From NCBI RefSeq assembly GCF_013184525.1, contig NZ_JAAOIZ010000007.1:186001-250000 (forward strand): a stretch of DNA of 64,000 bases. Direction: 5' to 3'. Position 1 is the first letter of the stretch; each line of letters opens with the position of its first letter. Source of the stretch: Chryseobacterium sp. LAM-KRS1. Lineage in GTDB: Bacteria > Bacteroidota > Bacteroidia > Flavobacteriales > Weeksellaceae. The notes beneath the pieces are model-generated. The model worked only from the letters and a program-made list of their open reading frames with translations, did no database searches and was not told the DNA's origin. Below, in pieces: positions 9,238-17,973 of the stretch. The position numbers were made by a program, and so were the translations under genes.

Positions 9238-10152
9238 TTATTCTCTCACTAATGGCATTGTAGAGCAGCGTAAAAGTCCGCCCATTTTGGAAATTTCACG
9301 GTATGGAATCTCTTCTACGGTCATTCCCCATTCATTTCTCAGATGGTTGTTCATTCTTGTAAATGTTTGATCTGAAACCACTATTTCAGGAGATATAGAA
9401 AAGATATTTGGAAACATTTCGAACATCTCTTCATCTGTCAAATGGAAACAATTTTCCTCCCCGAAAATATCAACAATCAAACGATAATCGCTTTCGTCCA
9501 CAAAACCATTCTTATAGATAAGGCATTTATCCTTTCCAACAGGATTGAATGTACAATCTAAGTGAAGGATACCCTCGAAAGGAATTTTATCATTCTTTTT
9601 TAACTCGAGGTCTATGATCCTCTTTTTAGGAAAGTACTCTTTTAGGATCTCTATGGCGTATTCGTTGGTTCTTGCTGTTTTGTAATTTCTGTAATCTTCG
9701 CTAAAGCAAGTTCCTATGAACAGGAAATCATCCCAGACAATAACATCTCCACCTTCAATATGAGCCGTTTCCGGGAGATTAATAATTTTTCTCCAGGCCA
9801 CTTTCTCAAAAACTTTTTTGTAAGCTTCCTGCTCATCTGCCCTGTCAGCAATTACATTGGAAATAATCATCTTATCATCAATTACAAAAGCAACATCTCT
9901 TGCAAAAACCTGATTGTAATCTTTGATAATGCTCGGACGCAAAACTTCCACATCGTATTTTTTCAGTACTGCTTCAAAAGCATTCATTTCATCAATAATA
10001 TCCGATTCTTTAGGATATATGTTGTGTTCGATTGAGTAGTATGACTTGGCATCATAACTTTCCTCAAGGGTGGGAACCGGTCCCAGAGAATTAGGTTGGC
10101 CCAGAACAACTGATTTTAACCTCCCCGTTTCGTTTTTAATATTTAGTTTCAT
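9238..10152 (-). CDS. Amidinotransferase / dimethylargininase-like hydrolase
   Basis: A 304-residue cytoplasmic protein of the arginine-deiminase superfamily, distinct from the CtlX-like gene. Motifs: NETGRLKSVVLGQP at the N-terminus, FARDVAFVID near 88, HIEGGDVIVWDD near 132, HLDCTFNPVG near 197 (catalytic His), and GGLLRCSTMPLVRE at the C-terminus with the catalytic Cys. Relatives act on arginine, citrulline or methylated arginine; the exact substrate cannot be decided. It is the first gene of a likely unit with the S23-like and ctlX genes. Confidence 0.7.
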   Translation of the reverse strand: MKLNIKNETGRLKSVVLGQPNSLGPVPTLEESYDAKSYYSIEHNIYPKESDIIDEMNAFEAVLKKYDVEVLRPSIIKDYNQVFARDVAFVIDDKMIISNVIADRADEQEAYKKVFEKVAWRKIINLPETAHIEGGDVIVWDDFLFIGTCFSEDYRNYKTARTNEYAIEILKEYFPKKRIIDLELKKNDKIPFEGILHLDCTFNPVGKDKCLIYKNGFVDESDYRLIVDIFGEENCFHLTDEEMFEMFPNIFSISPEIVVSDQTFTRMNNHLRNEWGMTVEEIPYREISKMGGLLRCSTMPLVRE

Positions 10153-10423
10153 AAAGATTTATGCAATGTACAAATATAAGTAAAGGTCCCTAGCTGGAAA
10201 ACTTTTGAATTAGTTTCTCGAAGAATTTATTCTTGGTTACAATAGAATAATGCTACTCATTCATTTCTGAGACCCGTTAAACTTTAAAAAAATCTATAAA
10301 CAACTGTTTATCATCTACATTTGTTGAAAAATAATAGTAAATATTACAAATAAAACTCCTATATTAGTGATATAATTTTATGTAAAATTAAAACTAAATC
10401 ATCAACATCAAAAAATCAAAATC
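10153..10423. other. Divergent intergenic region
   Basis: About 270 AT-rich bases between the divergent amidinotransferase-like gene and the double-glycine peptide gene. I see no further reading frame and no exact TAnnTTTG element for the plus-strand gene; the region must nevertheless hold promoters in both directions. Confidence 0.5.
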
Positions 10424-10588
10424 ATGAACAAGAACATTTCAGTGCTAAAAAATGCACAAAAATTAGGAAGAGATCAACAAAAATCAATTATTGGAGGAGC
10501 AGGCCCAACGAAGCCAAGATACTGCTGTGAATGGAATGATGACGGAAGCTGCAGAATCTGGACATGTGGTAATTGTGTATGTCCATAA
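10424..10588 (+). CDS. Double-glycine leader peptide with six cysteines (bacteriocin-like)
   Basis: A 54-residue frame with its own terminator. The N-terminus (MNKNISVLKNAQKLGRDQQK) is a polar leader ending in SIIGGAG; the Gly-Gly at 24-25 resembles the cut site used by C39-peptidase ABC exporters. The predicted mature part of 29 residues has six Cys (34, 35, 43, 48, 51, 53) and several Trp. This is the layout of the bacteriocin-like peptides common in Chryseobacterium. No maturation, export or immunity gene is adjacent. A second peptide with the same layout lies at 60381-60617. Function as toxin, signal or other secreted peptide is open. Confidence 0.75.
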   Translation: MNKNISVLKNAQKLGRDQQKSIIGGAGPTKPRYCCEWNDDGSCRIWTCGNCVCP

Positions 10589-10597
10589 TTAAAAACA

Positions 10598-10622
10598 AAA
10601 ACCTGCTATTTTAGCAGGTTTT
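10598..10622. terminator. Bidirectional terminator
   Basis: Arms 10598-10608 and 10612-10622 (AACCTGCTA / TAGCAGGTT core) form an 11-pair stem with a 3-base loop, A-rich on the left and T-rich on the right. It ends the small peptide gene and the convergent receptor gene. Confidence 0.85.
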
Positions 10623-10625
10623 ATT

Positions 10626-12989
10626 TTATCTTGTTCTATTCTCCTCGTCAGTTTTCTGTATTTCCTTTCCCTGATATTTTGAGCTTCCGAAATTGTAACT
10701 TACCGCAACCAGAAATCTCCGGCTGTCCCACCAATGGGTAAATTGATTATCTATGATTTGCTTATGCCTGAATACCAGACGTTGATCATATGAGTCAAAC
10801 ATATTATTATAACTGATCTTTGTATTCAGCTTATTGTCAAACCATGTTTTTTGTATTGAAAGATCGACCGTATACCTGGGCTTAATGATATACAGGCTAT
10901 TTCCCGTTTTAGATTCATAGTTTGTAAAAAGATTTACAGTGTAGCCCTTAGGTAGTGAAAATACCTGATTAAATCTCAGCTCATAATTGTAAATTGAAAA
11001 AGCAAACACCTCATTAAAATAAGGCCGGAATTCGTAATTATAATATCCTGTAATCTGCGTATTGATATTCCACCACTTTGTAATTTTTATAGGAAAGCTC
11101 ATTTCCAGAATAGCAAAATTCCGATAAGGTAAGTTCGTCCCTAAATATTCTAAAACATTTGTTTTGGGATCATATCTCGGATATCGGACCATAACATCCG
11201 TTTCTTTTCCTATCGTTAAATCTGTCACCCAATTTTTATAACGATAAGTTGCCTTGATCTGACTGGTAAATGAAGGTTGCAAATAAGGATTTCCAATCCA
11301 ATAGTTCAATGGGCTGAAGTAAAACCTAAAAGGATTGAGCTGTGAAAAAACCGGTCGTGTAATTTTCCTGCTGTATGAAACAGAAATCTCATTAGATTTG
11401 TTAAAGGCGTAATTTATTCCAAAGGATGGCAACCACTCAACATAATTTCTTGCTACCACAGAATCGGAACTGATTGCATCGGAAATACTTTTTGTGTTTT
11501 CAAATCTTATTCCCCCATTGATTTGAAGTTTGTTAAGTTTCCGGCTGAAAGCTACGTATCCTGCAAATACCTCTTCCTTGTATGAAAACATATTACTACG
11601 CGTAGGATCCGGAACAAACTGATTATTTAACGCCAATGTATCATACCTGATGTTGTTGCTGGTTTCTGTATTGCCATATTTTATTCCGGCTTCAAAATTA
11701 GTATTTTTCACTTTTTGACGAACATCAAGTTGAGCAGTATAAATTTTTATCCTATTTGATAAATCGGATTTCCAATATGATAATAACGCATAATCAGATC
11801 GCTTCTTATTAATAAAATCATCTTTTTGCTTGTTGTTAACCAGTAGATAATTTCCTAAGAAATTCACTTCAAAATTTTTGCTCCTCCATGAATAATCTGT
11901 CGATATTCCATAATTCTCCTGACTGTATTCTGTGGGATTATTGCTTTCAGTATTAAAAATTAACTGCGTTTCATCTTCATTGGTAGTATACAATGATCCT
12001 GTTCGTGCCCTGTTATTATTTCTGAAATTCCCTCTCAGTGTAAACCTTAGTCGATTCTTACTATTTAGCCGATAATCAATGCCAGTAAGAACAGAGGTTA
12101 CCTTCCCCGCATCTTTTTGATAGGTTTCAGTTCTCATAACATTTGTGTTAGCAAGTCGTTGCATCGCATTGTAACGATAAGTTGAAACTCCCTCATTATA
12201 ACCCATCTGCATTTGATATGCTATCTTTTCAGTGTTATAGGATAACGTCAAAGAGTTTTCTCGGTAATTGAACTTATTAACTGAAATATTTCCATTATAA
12301 TTTCCTTTCCAGCCCAGATTCGCATTTCTTTTAAGTCTGATGTCAATGATACCTTTGAACTCAGCATCATACTTAGATGACGGATTGGTATTTATTTCAA
12401 TAGATTCAACCATTTCAGGAGATAAGGACCGCAGATAAGCTCGAGTTTCCTGAATACTCATCACTACAGGCTTTCCATCAATGAAAATTGCAGGAGCTAT
12501 TCTTCCACCGATAAATATCCCGTCTTCCTGATCCACCGTCACTCCGGGTGTTTTCCTCAGTACATCCAGCATGTGAGTTGCCGTTTTAAAATCCTTATTC
12601 CCGGCTATATTCATTACCGTATTTCCATCATTCAATTTTATATTACGGGATGGTGATTGTAAGACTATTTCTTCAATAGTTTTTCCGGATGGGATCATTT
12701 CAATGACAGAAATTTCCCTGAATGTATCCAACCGTTTTGTTTCATATCCTCTTTTTTCTACTATTACATAAAGTCCTTCCGGGAAACCTTTAAAACTAAA
12801 ACGGCCTAGAGAATCTGTCGCTTTTTTCTCAATAAGTTGGGAAGTGAGTCCATTGAAAAATGAAAGATTAACGTACGAAAGGTTAGCCTTTGTCTCAGAA
12901 TCCACAATTTTCCCTTGAATATTCTTTTGGGCTTTAGCAAAATATGACAGAAACAATACCATGATCAGCGTCCACAATCTTAGGTTCAT
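10626..12989 (-). CDS. Outer-membrane TonB-dependent receptor-like protein with regulatory-like domain
   Basis: A 787-residue protein with a signal peptide ending at YFAKA. Residues about 22-100 form a carboxypeptidase-like regulatory domain (IQGKIVDSETKANLSYVNL), followed by a plug (LDVLRKTPGVTVDQEDGIFI, AIFIDGKPV, VESIEINTNPSSKYDAEFKG) and a barrel with ITRPVFSQLNPFRFYFSP near 560. It is the classic Bacteroidetes outer-membrane barrel family, differing from the 0-5 kb pair by having the N-terminal domain. No SusD-like partner follows. An AraC-type regulator lies 80 bases upstream on the same strand and could control it. A TACTTTTG -7-like element (13011-13018) precedes the start. The ligand is unknown. 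Confidence 0.85.
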   Translation of the reverse strand: MNLRLWTLIMVLFLSYFAKAQKNIQGKIVDSETKANLSYVNLSFFNGLTSQLIEKKATDSLGRFSFKGFPEGLYVIVEKRGYETKRLDTFREISVIEMIPSGKTIEEIVLQSPSRNIKLNDGNTVMNIAGNKDFKTATHMLDVLRKTPGVTVDQEDGIFIGGRIAPAIFIDGKPVVMSIQETRAYLRSLSPEMVESIEINTNPSSKYDAEFKGIIDIRLKRNANLGWKGNYNGNISVNKFNYRENSLTLSYNTEKIAYQMQMGYNEGVSTYRYNAMQRLANTNVMRTETYQKDAGKVTSVLTGIDYRLNSKNRLRFTLRGNFRNNNRARTGSLYTTNEDETQLIFNTESNNPTEYSQENYGISTDYSWRSKNFEVNFLGNYLLVNNKQKDDFINKKRSDYALLSYWKSDLSNRIKIYTAQLDVRQKVKNTNFEAGIKYGNTETSNNIRYDTLALNNQFVPDPTRSNMFSYKEEVFAGYVAFSRKLNKLQINGGIRFENTKSISDAISSDSVVARNYVEWLPSFGINYAFNKSNEISVSYSRKITRPVFSQLNPFRFYFSPLNYWIGNPYLQPSFTSQIKATYRYKNWVTDLTIGKETDVMVRYPRYDPKTNVLEYLGTNLPYRNFAILEMSFPIKITKWWNINTQITGYYNYEFRPYFNEVFAFSIYNYELRFNQVFSLPKGYTVNLFTNYESKTGNSLYIIKPRYTVDLSIQKTWFDNKLNTKISYNNMFDSYDQRLVFRHKQIIDNQFTHWWDSRRFLVAVSYNFGSSKYQGKEIQKTDEENRTR

Positions 12990-13069
12990 AAATTTTATAT
13001 TTTATGAAACCAAAAGTAGGATTCGGAAATACAAAGGAGGTTTTAAAGTTTAAATTCCGAAGTACGAAA

Positions 13070-14131
13070 TTATAAATTTGAACTCTGAAGTTCGCTTACA
13101 GATGGCGTTTGCGAATGTCTGTATAAAAGAGGTGTAGTATTTTTTATTTTCTTGAATGTCGAAAAGAATGTCGATTTAGAATTAAATCCTACTTCGTATC
13201 CGATTTCTTCAATTTTTAGAAATGAACCGTTTTCAATGATCACACAGGCTTCGTGAATCCTGTACTCATTAATGTAAGTTGAAAAACTTTTTCCCAGATT
13301 ATCATTAAGCAACTGAGAAAGCTGGTGAGAGGATATCCCCATTTTTATTGCCAGATCATTTAATTTCAAATTAGGATTTTTGTGCAGTTCTTCGACTTCC
13401 ATTAATTTCTCGAGTTTTGAAACAAAGCTGTCTACCTGCTCGTTCGATATTTTCTTATTAGAATACCTACCAGGCTCCTTTATTTCGGTAGTATGGTACT
13501 TTTTATTAAACAAAATGAGAAAATTCGCATACAGAACAAATGAAAACACTAAACTCCCACCTGCACAATAGATCTGAACCCAGCCTGTAGAAATAAGCTG
13601 ATATGTTAAGAATATAATCAGATTACTAATAAGAACCGGTAGTATGAATTTATCCGGCTTTTGTGATTGTTTTATAGTCCTGTTATAATACTCATACACC
13701 GACATGAATACAAATATTGTCCATACTGAATAAATAAAAGTACCGAAATAACTATCCCACGTTACCGGAAAAAAAAGGTATAAAAGACCTACAGTACCCA
13801 AAATTAATGTCAAGATACCAAATGACTTTCTGCAATTTTTAAGGATAAACTGTTCTTTTAAAAAAGATGATCGGATATAATAATATATCGCAGGTCCGGT
13901 AAAAAACAATGCAGACAATCCAAGATGAGGAATAATCCTGGGTAAGTCCGGATAAAAATAGATGCATACAGATATGCCGACTCTTATGCTTAAAGTTAAT
14001 AAAATCAGGCCTAGAAAGAAATCAGGAAGGTACTTCAGCTTTTTAACAAACAAAAGGTAAATCCCAAGCAAAAGCCCGTTAAAAGCTCCTACAGCACTAA
14101 AGAAGAATAACAATTGTTGCCCGAAAGTCAT
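13070..14131 (-). CDS. AraC-family regulator with membrane-spanning sensor half
   Basis: A 353-residue protein. The first 210 residues contain about six or seven hydrophobic segments (for example LLFFFSAVGAFNGLLLGIYLL, FFLGLILLTLSI, SLVFSFVLYANFLILF), and the last 110 form an AraC-type double helix-turn-helix (LNDLAIKMGISSHQLSQLLN and IEEIGYEVGFNSKSTFFSTF). Membrane-anchored AraC regulators of this build are common in Bacteroidetes and are thought to sense a ligand at the membrane and act on nearby genes. The receptor gene 80 bases downstream is the natural candidate target; that link is inference. Confidence 0.8.
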   Translation of the reverse strand: MTFGQQLLFFFSAVGAFNGLLLGIYLLFVKKLKYLPDFFLGLILLTLSIRVGISVCIYFYPDLPRIIPHLGLSALFFTGPAIYYYIRSSFLKEQFILKNCRKSFGILTLILGTVGLLYLFFPVTWDSYFGTFIYSVWTIFVFMSVYEYYNRTIKQSQKPDKFILPVLISNLIIFLTYQLISTGWVQIYCAGGSLVFSFVLYANFLILFNKKYHTTEIKEPGRYSNKKISNEQVDSFVSKLEKLMEVEELHKNPNLKLNDLAIKMGISSHQLSQLLNDNLGKSFSTYINEYRIHEACVIIENGSFLKIEEIGYEVGFNSKSTFFSTFKKIKNTTPLLYRHSQTPSVSELQSSNL

Positions 14132-14251
14132 TGTATATTAGTTTTTTACACCAAGTAAAAATAAGAAATTTCAACATCCGATTTTTAAAATCCCATCATT
14201 TTTTTATTATAATTCTTCCTCCTACACCCTACAAAGAATATGATAAGAAAC

Positions 14252-14283
14252 AAAAAATCCCAAAGCTCACTTTGGGATTTTTT
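14252..14283 (-). terminator. Terminator of citrate synthase
   Basis: A 14-pair perfect stem (14252-14265 with 14270-14283, core ATCCCAAAG) around CTCA lies just downstream of the citrate synthase stop and runs into T residues on the minus strand (and on the plus strand). Confidence 0.85.
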
Positions 14284-14300
14284 TATTGTTGAAGCAGATA

Positions 14301-15587
14301 TTATCTGTTTACCATATCGATATAGTCTCTTTGCTGAGCTCCTTGATATACCTGTCTTGGTCTTCCGATAGGATCTCCTTTTAATCTCATTTCTTTCCAC
14401 TGAGAAATCCATCCCGGAAGTCTTCCTAATGCAAACATTACAGTGAACATTTCTGTAGGAATTCCTAACGCTCTGTAAATAATTCCTGAATAGAAATCTA
14501 CGTTTGGATATAATTTTCTTTCAATGAAGTATTCATCCTCAAGAGCTACTCTTTCTAATTGCATTGCAATATCTAGAGCTTTATCCTGGATTCCTAATGC
14601 ACTAAGAATATCATCAGCAGCTTTCTTAATGATTTTAGCTCTTGGGTCGAAGTTTTTGTAAACTCTGTGTCCGAATCCCATCAAACGGAAGTTATCGTTC
14701 TTATCTTTTGCTTTTGCAACATATTTAGAAACATCTCCTCCATCTTTTTCAATTAATTCAAGCATTTCAATTACTGCCTGGTTAGCGCCACCGTGAAGAG
14801 GCCCCCAAAGTGCAGATACCCCAGCAGAGATAGAAGCAAAAAGACCTGTATGAGCAGAACCTACCATTCTTACAGTAGATGTAGAACAGTTTTGCTCGTG
14901 GTCAGCGTGAAGAATTAATAACTTATCCAATGCACCTACAACTACCGGATCGATTTCGAAATCAGCATTTGGTAATCTGAAAGCCATTTTATAGAAATTC
15001 TCAACATAGTTAAGATTGTTATCTCCATGGTTTAATGGTAAACCTTGAGTTTTTCTGTAAGTCCATGCACAAAGATGAGAGAATTTAGCAATCATCAATT
15101 CAGCAGCATGGTCCATTTCTTCTTTAGAATTTACGTTAACAGCTTTTGGATTAAAAGCGGTTAATGCAGAAGTCAGGGAAGATAATACTCCCATAGGGTG
15201 AGCAGAACGAGGAAAAACATCAATGATCTTTTTCATTTCGTCTGCGATGAAGTTATATTTTTTGATATTGTTTTCGAAAGAACTGTACTGATCCTGAGTA
15301 GGTAATTCACCGTGTAATAAAAGATACATTACTTCCGTAAAGTTAGATTTTTCAGCAATCTGTTCGATTGGATAACCTCTGTAGAATAATTCTCCTTTAT
15401 CTCCGTCTAAGTAAGTAATATCACTAATGGTAGCTCCGGTGTTTTTATACCCTAAATCCAGGGTAATAAGACCCGTCTGGTCTCTTAGTTTTGAAATATC
15501 TATCCCTCTGTCTCCGATAGTACTATCCACGATAGGATATTCATATGAATTACCGTCGTAATTCAATATAACTTTGTTGTCTGACAT
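14301..15587 (-). CDS. gltA: Citrate synthase
   Basis: A 428-residue enzyme condensing oxaloacetate and acetyl-CoA to citrate, the entry step of the TCA cycle. The sequence shows the N-terminal beta domain (LDLGYKNTGATISDITYLDG), the histidine sites in LHADHEQNCSTSTVR and GHRVYKNFDPR, the GPLHGGANQAVIEM motif, and the catalytic Asp in VDFYSGI. The length fits the bacterial type II (hexameric) enzymes. It stands alone between a terminator and a short intergenic gap after enolase, with which it shares strand. Confidence 0.97.
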   Translation of the reverse strand: MSDNKVILNYDGNSYEYPIVDSTIGDRGIDISKLRDQTGLITLDLGYKNTGATISDITYLDGDKGELFYRGYPIEQIAEKSNFTEVMYLLLHGELPTQDQYSSFENNIKKYNFIADEMKKIIDVFPRSAHPMGVLSSLTSALTAFNPKAVNVNSKEEMDHAAELMIAKFSHLCAWTYRKTQGLPLNHGDNNLNYVENFYKMAFRLPNADFEIDPVVVGALDKLLILHADHEQNCSTSTVRMVGSAHTGLFASISAGVSALWGPLHGGANQAVIEMLELIEKDGGDVSKYVAKAKDKNDNFRLMGFGHRVYKNFDPRAKIIKKAADDILSALGIQDKALDIAMQLERVALEDEYFIERKLYPNVDFYSGIIYRALGIPTEMFTVMFALGRLPGWISQWKEMRLKGDPIGRPRQVYQGAQQRDYIDMVNR

Positions 15588-15670
15588 TATTTATTATTTT
15601 TTTTAAATTTACTAAAATTCCATAAAAAAACAGCAAACAAATTATCGTTCGCCGTTATTTATATTTTCAA

Positions 15671-16963
15671 TTATCTTTTAATTTTAAATGCTTCCAATCC
15701 TGGGAAAATAGCTGTTTCTCCAAGAGCTTCTTCTATTCTCAATAACTGGTTGTATTTAGCCATTCTGTCTGATCTTGAAGCTGATCCTGTTTTGATCTGC
15801 CCGCAGTTCATAGCTACTGCTAAATCAGCAATAGTAGAATCTTCTGTTTCTCCTGATCTGTGAGACATTACTGAAGTAAATTTGTTGTGCTGAGCCATTT
15901 GTACAGCAGCCATCGTTTCAGATAGAGAACCTATCTGGTTTACTTTTACAAGTATTGAATTGGCAATACCTTCTTTAACACCTCTTGCAAGTCTCTCAAC
16001 ATTGGTTACGAATAAGTCATCACCTACAAGCTGAACTCTGTCTCCGATTTTATCCGTTAACATTTTCCAACCTTCCCAGTCATTTTCCTGCATACCATCC
16101 TCGATAGAGATAATAGGGTATTTAGCTGCTAATTCAGCAAGATAAGAAACCTGCTCACTGCTTGTGAACTGAGCAGCGTCAGCCGTCTGGAATTTTCTGT
16201 AATCGTAAATTCCATCTTTATAGAATTCTGATGCAGCACAGTCCAGCGCAAGCATAATATCATCCCCAGGTTTGTAACCTGCTTTCTCAATAGCCTGAAG
16301 TAATGTATCCAAAGCATCTTCCGTTCCTGTAAACGTTGGAGCAAAACCTCCTTCGTCACCCACCGCTGTAGATAAACCTCTTGAATGAAGAATAGATTTT
16401 AAGCTGTGGAAAATTTCAGTCCCTTTTCTCAATGCATGGGAAAATGAATCTGCTTTTACAGGCATGATCATAAATTCCTGGAAAGCAATTGGCGCATCTG
16501 AGTGTGATCCTCCATTGATTACGTTCATCATAGGTACAGGAAGTGTATTTGCATTTACTCCTCCTACATATTTATATAATGGCATTCTTAACTCTGTTGC
16601 TGCTGCTTTTGCTGCTGCTAATGAAACTCCAAGAATAGCATTTGCTCCAAGATTTCCTTTATTCTTAGTCCCATCAAGGTCGATCATAATCTGATCTAAA
16701 AGGTTTTGGTCATAAACCGGAAGCCCTACTAATTCAGGAGCAATAACTTCTCTTACATTCTCAACGGCTTTAAGGACACCTTTCCCCAAATATTCTGAAC
16801 CTCCGTCACGTAATTCAACGGCTTCATGCTCTCCCGTAGAAGCTCCTGAAGGTACCGCAGCACGCCCCATTGCACCATTCTCCGTGAATACATCAACTTC
16901 TATTGTAGGATTCCCTCTTGAATCCAAAATTTGTCTCGCTTCAATGTAAGAAATGTAACTCAT
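15671..16963 (-). CDS. eno: Enolase
   Basis: A 430-residue glycolytic enzyme that converts 2-phosphoglycerate to phosphoenolpyruvate. Diagnostic motifs are present: AAVPSGASTGEHEAVELRDG near 35-54, DEGGFAP near 208, the metal-binding and catalytic region ISIEDGMQEND and LVGDDLFVTN, and SHRSGETEDS near 370. Both ends are complete. The gene is upstream of citrate synthase on the same strand, 83 bases apart, so co-transcription of two central-carbon genes is possible. Confidence 0.97.
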   Translation of the reverse strand: MSYISYIEARQILDSRGNPTIEVDVFTENGAMGRAAVPSGASTGEHEAVELRDGGSEYLGKGVLKAVENVREVIAPELVGLPVYDQNLLDQIMIDLDGTKNKGNLGANAILGVSLAAAKAAATELRMPLYKYVGGVNANTLPVPMMNVINGGSHSDAPIAFQEFMIMPVKADSFSHALRKGTEIFHSLKSILHSRGLSTAVGDEGGFAPTFTGTEDALDTLLQAIEKAGYKPGDDIMLALDCAASEFYKDGIYDYRKFQTADAAQFTSSEQVSYLAELAAKYPIISIEDGMQENDWEGWKMLTDKIGDRVQLVGDDLFVTNVERLARGVKEGIANSILVKVNQIGSLSETMAAVQMAQHNKFTSVMSHRSGETEDSTIADLAVAMNCGQIKTGSASRSDRMAKYNQLLRIEEALGETAIFPGLEAFKIKR

Positions 16964-17031
16964 AATTTTTCTGTTTATACTATCTGCAAAATGCTTCCAG
17001 TTGTTTATTATTAATTAATATACTTGAGTTA

Positions 17032-17039
17032 CAAATTTA
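17032..17039 (-). promoter_or_regulatory. Possible -7 element of the enolase promoter
   Basis: On the minus strand TAAATTTG lies about 70 bases upstream of eno. The -33 position at 19 bases reads TTC rather than TTG, so only the -7 half is convincing. Confidence 0.35.
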
Positions 17040-17096
17040 ATGAAAAAAACAGTGGTATGAAAAAACTGGACTTTAATATTTGGTAATAAAAACATA

Positions 17097-17133
17097 AAAT
17101 TCTCCAAAATTTTCAGGGTAATTTGGAGAATTT
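17097..17133 (-). terminator. Terminator-like hairpin after the two-component locus
   Basis: Arms AAATTCTCCAAA (17097-17108) and TTTGGAGAATTT (17122-17133) pair perfectly over 12 bases with a 13-base loop. On the minus strand the stem is followed by a T-rich stretch, which fits an end for the small gene operon that stops at 17173. Confidence 0.55.
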
Positions 17134-17172
17134 AAAAATGCATGACATAGCAACTGATTTTTGTTGGTTATT

Positions 17173-17754
17173 TCACGGTGTCAAATCATATTTTTTTCGT
17201 TCTTCAGGCGTTAATGTTCTTAAAGTTTTAGCTTTTTCTTCTTCAGCCTGGGCTTTTGCTTTATTGGCTTCCTCTTTTGCCGTTTCTGAAATTTTGCCCT
17301 GAAGTTCAGTGATATTATTAACAATATTATTAAAACTAGTCCAATAGAGCTCTCCTTTGCATTGCTCTTCAAAATTAATACAATGTTCTTCCAATCTGTA
17401 TAATGCATCTCTAAGCATATTAACCGGAGCAGTCCTTTCACCAAGCCTGGAAAGGCTTTCTGTAATTTTAGTCATTTGTTCAGCAGAAACACTATCCCCC
17501 GACTTCAGCTTACCCATGAGCGTACTTGTTATATCTGTGGTTCTGGCAATGGCAGCATCTGGTTGCACCTCCGATAATATTTTGTTGATTTTTCCATCTG
17601 GTCTGATGCTTACTATGGCTCCTCTTCGCATGGCATCATAGGACATCTGATAGTTTGAGGTTGTACTTTTCAGTTCTTCCAATGTTGCCTTATGCAGGTT
17701 ACTGCAAGAAGTGAACAAAAGAACTGTTCCCAATGTTAAAAATATATTTTTCAT
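17173..17754 (-). CDS. Lipoprotein of unknown function with charged coiled C-terminus
   Basis: About 193 residues. The N-terminus is a lipoprotein signal (FLTLGTVLLFTSCSN; lipidated Cys near residue 17). The body is mostly helical, and residues about 150-180 are an Ala/Lys/Glu-rich helix (KEEANKAKAQAEEEKAK) likely to be a coiled coil. I chose the ATG at 17754, which gives a TGATG stop-start junction with the preceding gene; a GTG one codon earlier is also possible. It is the last gene of a three-gene unit after the histidine kinase. No family recognised. Confidence 0.65.
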   Translation of the reverse strand: MKNIFLTLGTVLLFTSCSNLHKATLEELKSTTSNYQMSYDAMRRGAIVSIRPDGKINKILSEVQPDAAIARTTDITSTLMGKLKSGDSVSAEQMTKITESLSRLGERTAPVNMLRDALYRLEEHCINFEEQCKGELYWTSFNNIVNNITELQGKISETAKEEANKAKAQAEEEKAKTLRTLTPEERKKYDLTP

Positions 17755-17957
17755 CACATTACATTATAAATTGAGTTATCAGTTGGGTCATATTTGGCTT
17801 TGCCTTTTCCAAGTACATGTGCTAATGCACTGAAAGTTTCGTAATCTAAATCCTCCATGATTTCTTCAGATCCTGCATCTTTAAACTTTAAGATGATCTT
17901 TCCGCTTCTGGATTTAATGTTCCAATCTAAGAGGTAGTTTGTGATAATTTTAGTCAT
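17754..17957 (-). CDS. Small protein of unknown function (67 aa)
   Basis: A 67-residue soluble protein without signal or membrane segment; alternating hydrophobic and charged residues (GKIILKFKDAG) suggest beta strands, followed by a helix (DYETFSALAHVLGKG). It is translationally coupled to the following lipoprotein gene through TGATG and lies 16 bases after the preceding membrane-protein gene. I do not recognise a family. Tight packing supports that it is real. Confidence 0.6.
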   Translation of the reverse strand: MTKIITNYLLDWNIKSRSGKIILKFKDAGSEEIMEDLDYETFSALAHVLGKGKAKYDPTDNSIYNVM

Positions 17958-17973
17958 GATTATAGTTTTTAGG

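Noticed and set aside
14185..14412. 75-codon frame at the end of citrate synthase
   Set aside because: It runs through the citrate synthase end and its terminator in another frame.
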